Shown here one piece after another: positions 17,111-23,841 of a DNA stretch of 26,067 nt. The DNA comes from CAIOSQ01 sp044359885. Its GTDB lineage: Bacteria; Pseudomonadota; Alphaproteobacteria; CACIAM-22H2. A program made the position numbers and the translations under genes. Positions within the stretch are counted from its first letter, which is position 1. Each line of letters starts with the position of its first letter. The stretch lies in assembly GCA_044359885.1 (NCBI GenBank), contig JBIKLI010000022.1, positions 1 to 26,067 of the forward strand, given 5' to 3'. The notes below the pieces were generated by a model. The model had not been told where the DNA came from. It made no database searches and saw only the letters and a program-made list of their open reading frames with translations.

Positions 17111-18235
17111 TCAACCCGCCACCCTGTAGCCGATCCCGGGCATCGCCCGGAACCGCCATGGCCAGCGCCCGGGCCAGAACAGGTCGGCGATCATCGCGAT
17201 CGCGATCCACCGGAACCAGGTCGCGAAGCTGTTCGAGATCCCCTGCGGTTCGGCGTAGCCCCGTACCCAGCCGTCCTGCCGGCGGATGCCGCCACGCACG
17301 TCGCAGAACCCGCCATCTTCCTCCTGCCAGCCGAGCAGCGCGGGCAGCAGCGTCGCCAGCCACGCCTCGGTGTCGGCGCGCCGGTGGCCGGTCAGGCGAT
17401 GGCCATGGACGAGGAGGTCGACGGCATCGACGTCGATGCAGGCGCTGTCGATCCGCGGCGGCAGCGTCAGGACATAATCGATCGAGCGGTCCTGGCCCGG
17501 CAGGATCCGTCCGCGCAGGAACCAGAGGTGATGGTTGTGCATCGATCCGGCGAAGGCATGCAGAAGACGCAAGGGATCGCTCGCCTGGCCGACGCCCCAG
17601 AATCCGGTCGCCGGTTCCTGGGTGCGGTCGTGCCAGTCGAACAGCGCGGCGAAGGCCAGATCGGCCGCACGCCGGTCGCCGTCGTCGCCGAACCTCGCGA
17701 TCAGGTGAAGGAAGCTGCCGAGATTGACGATGTTGTTGCCCTCCTGCCACGGATCGCGCATGTCGCGCCGGGCAAGCCAGGATTCGAGACAGGCGACGTC
17801 GAGATAGGGCCGCGCGAAGTCCAGCACCGGCGCGCGCCGCGCCTCCAGCATCTCGATCGCGCCCAGCGCGTAGTTGGTGACGTGGAAATCGATGTAGCGC
17901 CAGGTCTCCGCCGGATCGGGCTTCTTGAAGACCGCGTCCTCGCGCATCCCCGGCATGCGGAAGCGACCGTCCGGCAGCCGGTGGGATTCGATCCAGGCGA
18001 CGAGCGCCGCCCGCTCCTCGGGCACGAAATCCTCCAGCCCGCCGATCAGCGACCGGCACAGGACCGCGTTGTAGGTGCCGGGCAGCAGCACGCCCGGCCA
18101 GGCCCGGGGATCGTGGAACGCGGAGATCCTGCCGACGCCCCGCGGCAGACCCGGCGCCTGCATGGCGTCGAGCCAGGCCAGGGTGCGGCGCCGCGCGGCC
18201 TCGATGCGGGCGGTCATGTCCGGATCCGGCCTCAT
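17111..18235 (-). CDS. Unknown protein, likely alpha/alpha-toroid fold, in glycoside operon
   Basis: A 374-residue protein I cannot place in a named family. It has many Trp, Asp and His residues and repeated helix-like blocks. Notable motifs are NNIVNLGSFLHL (around residues 172-183), AGSMHNHHLWFLRG, DVDAVDLLVHG and WQEEDGGFCDVRGG; the last resembles QW-type repeats of toroid proteins such as terpene cyclases, prenyltransferases and some glycan-active enzymes. No signal peptide is visible. The ATG at 18235 overlaps the permease stop (ATGA), and the GH2 gene follows after two bases, so it is fully embedded in the sugar operon. A role in processing the imported glycoside, as hydrolase, lyase or epimerase, is inference from position only. 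Confidence 0.8.
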   Translation of the reverse strand: MRPDPDMTARIEAARRRTLAWLDAMQAPGLPRGVGRISAFHDPRAWPGVLLPGTYNAVLCRSLIGGLEDFVPEERAALVAWIESHRLPDGRFRMPGMREDAVFKKPDPAETWRYIDFHVTNYALGAIEMLEARRAPVLDFARPYLDVACLESWLARRDMRDPWQEGNNIVNLGSFLHLIARFGDDGDRRAADLAFAALFDWHDRTQEPATGFWGVGQASDPLRLLHAFAGSMHNHHLWFLRGRILPGQDRSIDYVLTLPPRIDSACIDVDAVDLLVHGHRLTGHRRADTEAWLATLLPALLGWQEEDGGFCDVRGGIRRQDGWVRGYAEPQGISNSFATWFRWIAIAMIADLFWPGRWPWRFRAMPGIGYRVAG

Positions 18236-19068
18236 CCCTTCACCGCCCCCGCGGCCATGCCCTGCATCACCCGCCGCTGCGCCAGCAGGAACACGACCGC
18301 GACCGGCAGCGTGGTGACGACCGCCAGCGCCATGATGCCCTGGAAATTCGATCCCAGTTCCGTGTTCATCGCCAGCAGCGCCACCGGCAGCGTGTAGGTG
18401 TCGGGCGATCGCGAGATGACCAGAACCGGGAACCACTGCGCCCAGTTGATCATGAAGCCGATCAGCGCGACGGTCGCCGTCACCGGCATCGCCATCGGCA
18501 GCACCACCGACCGGAGGATCCGCAGTTCAGAGGCGCCGTCCATCTGCGCGGCCTCGATCACCTCGCGCGGGATGGCGCGGAAGAACTGCTCGAACAGGAA
18601 GAACTGGATCGGCCCCAGCGCCAGGAACAGCACGATGCCGGCGCGCGTGCCGAGCAGCCCCAGCTTGAAAAGAACGACATAGACCGGGATCACCAGCAGC
18701 ATGTAGGGATACATGATCGTGATCAGGAAGAAGCGCCGCAGCGTCGCGAAGCCCGGCAGATCCGGCCGCCGGACCAGGGCATAGGCGCCCGCCGCCGTGA
18801 CCGCGACGCCGAGCAGCGTCGCGGCGAGCGTGATGACCACGGAGTTGGCGACATAGACCCAGAGATCGACGCCACCGATGCGCGCGATCTGCCGGAAGAT
18901 CGCCAGGTCGAGGCTCTCGGGCAGCAGGCGCAGCGGATCGGTCATCATCGCGCGCGTCGTCCGGAACGCGCCGATCAGCATCCACCAGTAGGGGTAGAGG
19001 AAGAGCAGCGCCACCGGCACGGCCAGGGCGTGCGCGGCGAACACGGCGAGGCGCGAAGGCCGGCTCAT
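18232..19068 (-). CDS. Carbohydrate ABC transporter permease, UgpE/MalG type
   Basis: A 278-residue inner-membrane permease with about six membrane segments and the CUT1-family layout. A short N-terminus leads into FLYPYWWMLIGAFRTTRAM, with the EAA loop EAAQMDGASELRILRSVVLPM contacting the ATPase. The C-terminus QRRVMQGMAAGAVKG is the classical MalG/UgpE ending. The ATG at 19068 overlaps the upstream permease stop (ATGA), and its own stop overlaps the next gene. It pairs with the UgpA-type permease. No ATPase gene accompanies it anywhere in the window. Confidence 0.95.
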   Translation of the reverse strand: MSRPSRLAVFAAHALAVPVALLFLYPYWWMLIGAFRTTRAMMTDPLRLLPESLDLAIFRQIARIGGVDLWVYVANSVVITLAATLLGVAVTAAGAYALVRRPDLPGFATLRRFFLITIMYPYMLLVIPVYVVLFKLGLLGTRAGIVLFLALGPIQFFLFEQFFRAIPREVIEAAQMDGASELRILRSVVLPMAMPVTATVALIGFMINWAQWFPVLVISRSPDTYTLPVALLAMNTELGSNFQGIMALAVVTTLPVAVVFLLAQRRVMQGMAAGAVKG

Positions 19069-19955
19069 CGCCCGGCCCCCCGGTCGGCGACGCGCAGCGC
19101 CAGCAGCGACAGCGCGACGACGAGCGCGAACAGGATCGTGGCCATCGTCGTCGCCTCGCCGTACCGGCCCTGGTCGAAGAGCTGGTAGGCGTAGTAGCTG
19201 ACGAAATTGGTGCGGTCGTTGGGACCGCCCTTGGTCATCACGACGACCACGGTGAAGGTCTTGAGGAACTGGATCGTCGCGTAGACCAGGTTGACCGTCA
19301 GCGCCGGACGCAGCTGCGGCAGGATCACGTGACGCCAGCGCTGCGCGGCCGAGGCCCCGTCGATCGCCGCGGCCTCCTCCAGCGCGCGGTCGCGGATGGC
19401 GAGATTGGCGAGGAAGATCACCATGTAGAATCCGGCATGGTGCCAGAGCTCGGCCGCCAGCACCGCCCATATCGCGCTGCCGGGATCGGACAGGCCGCCG
19501 AACCGCGGCAGACCGGCCAGATCGAGCGCCGCGTTCACCGCCCCGAAGGACCGGTCGAACAGCCAGCGCCAGACGACGTAGCCGGCGACGTCGGGCGTCA
19601 CCACCGGCAGGAAGAGCGCCAGCCGCACGAAGAGGTTGGCGCGGCGCAGCAGCGTCGAGTCGAGCAGCGCCGCGGCGCCCAGCGCAAAGGCGAGATTGGC
19701 CGCGACCGCGAGCGCGGTGTAGGCGAGGGTGCGCGCCAGCGAGGCGATGAAGAGCGGATCGCCCAGGACCTTGGCGTAGTTGGCGAAGCCGACATAGGTC
19801 GGGGTGGCGCGCAGCGCCGTCGCCGATGCCGTGAAGCTCATCTCGACCGACAGCAGGATCGGCCACATGCCGAACAGGATGGTGAGCGCGGCGAAGGGCA
19901 GCACCAGGGCGTAGAACACCCGGCCCTGCCACATCTGCGCCAGCGCGCCCGCCAT
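19065..19955 (-). CDS. Carbohydrate ABC transporter permease, UgpA/MalF type
   Basis: A 296-residue inner-membrane permease with about six membrane segments. The early motif FGMWPILLSVEMSFT, the YVGFANYAKVL segment, the EAA loop EEAAAIDGASAAQRWRHVILPQL and FTVVVVMTKGGPND are characteristic of CUT1 MalF/UgpA proteins. The ATG at 19955 has a strong GGGAGGAACGG site. It is preceded by the hairpin at 19981-20008 and overlaps the second permease gene by four bases. Together with that permease and the binding protein it forms an importer for a sugar or glycoside. Confidence 0.95.
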   Translation of the reverse strand: MAGALAQMWQGRVFYALVLPFAALTILFGMWPILLSVEMSFTASATALRATPTYVGFANYAKVLGDPLFIASLARTLAYTALAVAANLAFALGAAALLDSTLLRRANLFVRLALFLPVVTPDVAGYVVWRWLFDRSFGAVNAALDLAGLPRFGGLSDPGSAIWAVLAAELWHHAGFYMVIFLANLAIRDRALEEAAAIDGASAAQRWRHVILPQLRPALTVNLVYATIQFLKTFTVVVVMTKGGPNDRTNFVSYYAYQLFDQGRYGEATTMATILFALVVALSLLALRVADRGAGR

Positions 19956-19980
19956 CCGTTCCTCCCGCGGCCGCGAAACC

Positions 19981-20008
19981 GCCGGCGGCGCGTCGCCGCG
20001 CCGCCGGC
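19981..20008 (-). other. Very strong intercistronic hairpin with GCGA (GNRA) loop
   Basis: GCCGGCGGCGCG (19981-19992) and its exact complement CGCGCCGCCGGC (19997-20008) form a perfect 12-bp G/C-rich stem. On the transcribed minus strand the four-base loop reads GCGA, a GNRA tetraloop. It sits between the sugar-binding-protein stop (20019) and the permease start (19955). As between malE and malF, such a structure can protect the upstream message and reduce permease expression; no T-run suggests a full terminator. Confidence 0.6.
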
Positions 20009-20018
20009 ATCGTCGCCG

Positions 20019-21299
20019 TCACTTCGACAGCCGGGCGACCATATCGCGCATCTCGCGCGCGGTCTCGGCGATGAATGGCTTCCAGTCGGCCGGCGGCGCC
20101 GCGATCCCCGCCAGCAGCTTGCGGTGATACGCGGCCTCGACCTCCGGATACCAGGGATGGATCGACTCCGGGAAGTCGTAGGCGACCAGCCGCGCCTCGG
20201 CGCGCGCGAAATACTGAGAGCGCTCGGACAGCTTCGAGACGTCCAGGTCCTTGCGCACCGCGGCCCCCACCGTCTCCAGCGACGCCTGCTGCGCCGCCTT
20301 GCCCAGCATGAAGCGCGCGAATTCGATCGCGAGCTGCCGATTGGGCGAATTCTCGGGGATGCCGATCCCGCGCATGCCGCCGATCACCACCGCGTTCGGA
20401 CGGGCGGGGTCGAATTTCGGCCAGGGGCCGGAGACGAAGTCGCCGCCGAGGACGGCGGGCTGGTCCCATTTGCGCACGTTCCAGTCGCCGACGCGGAACA
20501 TGCCGGCGCGGCCGCCCTCGATCACCTGATACATCTCGGTGAAGGAGTGGTTGACCGTGTCGGGCGCGACGAAGCGGTAGGTGCTGTATGTCTTGAGGAA
20601 CTCCTCGAGCACCTGGGCATGGGCCGGCTGGTCGATCACCACCTTGCCCGACGGGTCGACCAGGGTGTGGCGCAGGCCCGAGCCGAACACGAACAGGTCG
20701 AGCATGTGGATCAGGTCGCGCGGCTTGGCGGCCTGCAGCGCCATGGCCATGGTGTCGGCGCGGCCGTTGCCGTCGGGATCCGCGTCGCGGAACTTCGCGG
20801 CCACGCGCTTCACGTCGTCCCAGGTCTCCGGGAACGTCTCGCCGACCTTGTCGAGCCAGCTCTTGCGCATGCCGAGCGCCATCTGCACGCGCTGCATCGG
20901 GATGATGATCATCCGGTCCTTGAACGTCGCGACGCGCAGGTCGTCCTCGCCCAGGAAGCCGCGGTCCGGGACCGCGTCCAGGACCGGCTTCATGTCCATC
21001 ATCCGGCTGGTCTGGGTCTGGATCCGGATGACCCGCTCGTAGTTGTTGAAGATCAGGTCGGGCGCGGTGTCGGTGTTGATGGCGCCGATGACCCGGCCGA
21101 ACCACTGGTCGGTCGGGAAGCTCAGCGAGCGCACGCTGGCGCCCGGCCGCTGCTTCGCGAACTCCGCGCTCATGCGCTCGAACCAGGCGATGCCGTTGTC
21201 GCCCAGATCGTGCCAGACCGTCAGCGTCTGCGCCCCGGCCGCCGCGCAGGCGAGCCAGAGCCCGGCCAGCGCGCCGCCGATCGCCTTGAATGCCGCCAT
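20019..21299 (-). CDS. Carbohydrate ABC transporter substrate-binding protein, family 1
   Basis: A 426-residue periplasmic sugar-binding protein (UgpB/MalE group). The N-terminus has a short Sec signal (MAAFKAIGGALAGLWLACAAAGA, cleavage near residue 23), followed by the typical first strand QTLTVWHDLGDNGIAWFERM. Further family features are the PDLIFNNYE segment, TWDDVKRVAAKFRDADPDGNG and the IEFARFMLGKAAQQASLETVGAAV hinge-distal region. The ATG at 21299 is set by GGGAGGAAGG upstream; earlier in-frame ATGs would cross the operator. It is the first gene of the sugar operon, with a LacI-type operator about 50 bases upstream. The ligand is unknown; the operon's GH2 enzyme suggests a beta-linked glycoside, perhaps a glucuronide. 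Confidence 0.94.
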   Translation of the reverse strand: MAAFKAIGGALAGLWLACAAAGAQTLTVWHDLGDNGIAWFERMSAEFAKQRPGASVRSLSFPTDQWFGRVIGAINTDTAPDLIFNNYERVIRIQTQTSRMMDMKPVLDAVPDRGFLGEDDLRVATFKDRMIIIPMQRVQMALGMRKSWLDKVGETFPETWDDVKRVAAKFRDADPDGNGRADTMAMALQAAKPRDLIHMLDLFVFGSGLRHTLVDPSGKVVIDQPAHAQVLEEFLKTYSTYRFVAPDTVNHSFTEMYQVIEGGRAGMFRVGDWNVRKWDQPAVLGGDFVSGPWPKFDPARPNAVVIGGMRGIGIPENSPNRQLAIEFARFMLGKAAQQASLETVGAAVRKDLDVSKLSERSQYFARAEARLVAYDFPESIHPWYPEVEAAYHRKLLAGIAAPPADWKPFIAETAREMRDMVARLSK

Positions 21300-21348
21300 C
21301 GCCTTCCTCCCTCGGTTGCGGGGGCCGGTCCGCCGGCACCCCGGTTTT

Positions 21349-21364
21349 GGGAAAACGTTTTCCC
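21349..21364. promoter_or_regulatory. LacI/GalR-family operator (perfect 16-bp palindrome)
   Basis: GGGAAAACGTTTTCCC is an exact inverted repeat with the central CG typical of LacI/GalR-family operators. It lies 50 bases before the sugar-binding-protein start and 64 bases before the repressor start, in their shared control region. An A/T-rich palindrome in otherwise very G+C-rich DNA stands out. It is the probable site of the adjacent repressor, and could serve both directions. Confidence 0.85.
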
Positions 21365-21375
21365 TGTCCGGAGAC

Positions 21376-21403
21376 GCTATCCCCGCGAACGGGTTGCGCG
21401 CAA
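21376..21403 (-). promoter_or_regulatory. Possible promoter of the sugar operon
   Basis: On the minus strand TTGCGC (21403-21398) and GATAGC (21381-21376) are 16 bases apart. The predicted start near 21367 would put the palindromic operator just downstream, where bound repressor would block transcription. The -10 match is poor, so this is tentative. TTGCGCGCAA at 21394-21403 is itself a palindrome. Confidence 0.28.
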
Positions 21404-21427
21404 GCCCGCAATGACCACATTTGGCGG

Positions 21428-22474
21428 GTGACCGACTCGACACGACCCGAACGCCCCGGAAGCCAGCCATCGATCGCCAGCGTCGCCGCGCGCGCCGGCG
21501 TGTCGATCGCCACGGTCTCGCGGGTGGTCAACGGCGTCGCGAACAAGGCATCTGCGGCGACGACCGAGCGCGTCCGGCGCGCGATCCTGGAACTGGGCTA
21601 CCGGCCGATCAGCGCCGGGCGCGACCTGCGCCAGCGCAGCAGCCGGATCGTCGCGCTGCTGACCGCGAACCTCGCCAACCCGGCCATGGCTGCCATCGCC
21701 GCCGCCGCGGAGGCGGCGCTGCGCGCCGAAGGGCTGGTCATGGTGCTGTGCGACACCCACGACCGGCCGGAGCTGCAGGACGAGTATCTGCTGGCGATGC
21801 GCGCGCAGCGCGCGCGGGCGATGGTCCTGCTGGGCGCGGTCGCGAGCCCGGTGCTGGCCCGGATGCTGCAGGAGCGCGAGCCGCTGGTCTTCGTCAGCCG
21901 CCGGTCGCCGCACGGCGACGCGCCGTTCGTCGGGATCGACAACCGGGTCGCGGGCGTCGAAGTCGCCCGGCATCTGGTCGAACGCGGATGCCGCGATCTG
22001 GCCGTGATCCACGGCAATCTCGCCTCGTCGGCGACCGCCGAGCGCCTCGCGGGCTTCCGCGCCGAGGCCCGGCGCCTCGGCGCCGCGCCGCACCGCGGCG
22101 CCATCCTTTCCGGCGCGGCCGGCGACCATCTGCGCCTCGGCTACACGGCGATGGGCCGTCTTCTGGAACGCGGACGCCGTCCCGACGGGCTGTTCTGCAC
22201 CAGCGATCTCATCGCCTTCGGCGCGCGCCGGCGCGCGCTCGAAGCCGGGCTCGACGCGCCGCGCGATCTGGTCGTCGTCGGGTTCGACGATTCCCCGCTC
22301 AACGACTGGGTGGCGCCGTGGCTCACCTCGGTGCGCGTGCCCTACGACAGCTTCGGCCCGGCCATCGCCCGCGCGATCGCCGGGCGTCCGGCGCCGGGCG
22401 CGGACATCGACACCATCCTGCCCCACCTGCTGGTTCCCCGCGGCATGGCCGCGCCGGGCGGTGCGCGTGAGTGA
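21428..22474 (+). CDS. LacI/GalR-family transcriptional repressor
   Basis: A 348-residue regulator. Residues 14-36 form the helix-turn-helix (SIASVAARAGVSIATVSRVVNG), followed by ELGYRPISAGRDLRQRSSR with the hinge-helix region. A periplasmic-binding-protein-like effector domain follows (IVALLTANLANPAMAAI, FVGIDNRVAGVEVARHL, GLFCTSDLIAFGA, VVVGFDDSPLNDWVAPWLTSVRVPY). The GTG at 21428 is preferred: the frame runs upstream to an ATG, but that would cross the operator and the divergent gene's start. It is divergent from the sugar operon, with the palindrome between, so it probably senses the imported sugar or a breakdown product. Its 3' end overlaps the adenylate cyclase gene by up to 14 bases. 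Confidence 0.93.
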   Translation: MTDSTRPERPGSQPSIASVAARAGVSIATVSRVVNGVANKASAATTERVRRAILELGYRPISAGRDLRQRSSRIVALLTANLANPAMAAIAAAAEAALRAEGLVMVLCDTHDRPELQDEYLLAMRAQRARAMVLLGAVASPVLARMLQEREPLVFVSRRSPHGDAPFVGIDNRVAGVEVARHLVERGCRDLAVIHGNLASSATAERLAGFRAEARRLGAAPHRGAILSGAAGDHLRLGYTAMGRLLERGRRPDGLFCTSDLIAFGARRRALEAGLDAPRDLVVVGFDDSPLNDWVAPWLTSVRVPYDSFGPAIARAIAGRPAPGADIDTILPHLLVPRGMAAPGGARE

Positions 22475-23753
22475 CGGGCAGACCGAGCCGCGCGAGCGCC
22501 GCCCGCAGGGCGTACGCGGCGGCCGGACCTATCGGCGGCCGGCGGCACGGCGGCCGCGCGCGGCGACCCTGGAGTCGATCGCGTCCTGGATGCGCGGTCC
22601 GGCGCTTCAGATCGGCAGCCCGATCAAGCTGATCGACGCGCTGTGCTGGCGGCTGGTGGCGGCCGGGCTGCCCGTCGACCGCTGCGGCGTCACCGTCGCC
22701 GTGCTCCACCCGCAATTCACCGGCTACAGCATCCGCTGGTGGCGCGAGACGGGGGAAGCGGCCGAGTTCCTGGTCGAGCACGGCGTCTACAGCAACGAAG
22801 CCTTCCTGCGCAGCCCCTTCCCGCCCGTGGTCGAGCGCGGGGAGATCCTGCGCGTGCGGATCGACCCCGCGGCGACGAGCTTTCCCTATCCGGTGATCGC
22901 GGATCTCGCAGCCCAGGGCTACCGGGACTACATCGCGCTGCCGATCCGCCTGAGCACGATCGCCGCCGCGGGCCGGGTCTGGCCCTTTCAGGTCTGCGTC
23001 TTCGCGACCCGGCGCGATGAGGGCTTCGCCGCGTCCGACATCGCCGCCTTCGCTGCGATCGTCGACGGGCTGGCCGCACCGCTGGCGCTGGCAACCGAAC
23101 GGCGCAAGTCGCGCGACCTGCTCGCGGTCTATCTCGGTTCCGGGGTGGCGCCACGCGTCCTGTCCGGGGAGATCACCCGCGGCTCGGGCGAGGCGCTCCA
23201 TGCCGCGATCCTCGCGACCGACATGCGCGGCTTCACGGCGCTGACCGATCGCCTGCCCGCGCAACGGATCGTGGACCTGCTCGACGCGTGGTTCGACGGT
23301 CAGGTCCGCGCCGTCCACGAGCATGGCGGCGAGGTGCTGAAGTTCATGGGCGACGGGATGCTCGCGATCTTCCCCATCGGCGACATCGAGTTCGCCCGCG
23401 ACGCGGCACGCCGGGCGCTGGCGGCGGCGCGCGGCGCGCTCGCCTCGGCACGGCACCTCGACCGCGATCCCGGCTTCGCCGACGCCCACCCCCTGCGGGC
23501 GGTCGCGGCGCTGCATGTCGGCGAGGTCTTTCACGGCAATATCGGCGCCGAGGACCGGCTCGACTTCACCGCGATCGGCCCCGCCGTCAATCTTGTCGCG
23601 CGACTCGAGGCGCTGGCCAAGACCCTGGACCGGGATCTCATCCTGTCGGCGCCGTTCGCGCGGCTTTCGGGCACGACCACCGTTCCGCTGGGTCGCCATG
23701 CGATCAAGGGTCTCGCGACCCCGATCGAGGCCTTCGGCTGCCCGCCGGGCTGA
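22461..23753 (+). CDS. Class III adenylate cyclase with GAF-like N-terminal sensor region
   Basis: A 430-residue protein making cAMP from ATP. The cyclase domain (about 245-425) has metal ligands Asp254 (ATDMRGFTAL) and Asp298 (KFMGDG), purine-contacting Lys294 and Thr370 (DFTAIG), and transition-state residues Asn377 and Arg381 (VNLVARLEAL). All are intact, and the Lys/Thr pair favours ATP over GTP. Residues about 45-215 form an upstream alpha/beta region resembling GAF-like sensors, with no membrane segment, so the enzyme is likely soluble. The first 40 residues are basic and low in complexity. GTG codons at 22461 and 22467 are both possible starts; each overlaps the end of the LacI-family gene, implying coupled expression. 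The guanylate cyclase alternative is less likely. Confidence 0.9.
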   Translation: MRVSDGQTEPRERRPQGVRGGRTYRRPAARRPRAATLESIASWMRGPALQIGSPIKLIDALCWRLVAAGLPVDRCGVTVAVLHPQFTGYSIRWWRETGEAAEFLVEHGVYSNEAFLRSPFPPVVERGEILRVRIDPAATSFPYPVIADLAAQGYRDYIALPIRLSTIAAAGRVWPFQVCVFATRRDEGFAASDIAAFAAIVDGLAAPLALATERRKSRDLLAVYLGSGVAPRVLSGEITRGSGEALHAAILATDMRGFTALTDRLPAQRIVDLLDAWFDGQVRAVHEHGGEVLKFMGDGMLAIFPIGDIEFARDAARRALAAARGALASARHLDRDPGFADAHPLRAVAALHVGEVFHGNIGAEDRLDFTAIGPAVNLVARLEALAKTLDRDLILSAPFARLSGTTTVPLGRHAIKGLATPIEAFGCPPG

Positions 23754-23788
23754 GATGCCGCGCGATACGCCACCAAGCGTCGGCATGG

Positions 23789-23816
23789 TTGACCCCCTGT
23801 GAGCGGCGGCCATACT
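23789..23816 (+). promoter_or_regulatory. Probable promoter of the hydantoinase genes
   Basis: TTGACC (23789-23794) and CATACT (23811-23816) are 16 bases apart, in the 88-bp gap between the cyclase and hyuA genes. Transcription would begin about 20 bases before the ATG at 23842. The -35 box is a good match, the -10 a fair one. Confidence 0.4.
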
Positions 23817-23825
23817 GACGCCGCT
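23802..23825. promoter_or_regulatory. Inverted repeat overlapping the hyuA -10 region
   Basis: AGCGGCG (23802-23808) and CGCCGCT (23819-23825) are perfect complements ten bases apart and flank the proposed -10 box. It may be an operator for an unlinked regulator. A terminator of the cyclase transcript is less likely because no T-run follows. Confidence 0.35.
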
Positions 23826-23841
23826 GAGCCAGGGGAACGAC

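Noticed and set aside
18232..21546. Single 1104-codon minus-strand frame spanning the binding-protein and permease genes
   Set aside because: Only its last 278 codons are a real gene (the UgpE-type permease). The rest is out of frame with the two upstream genes, which have their own starts, ribosome binding sites and motifs; it is not a fusion.
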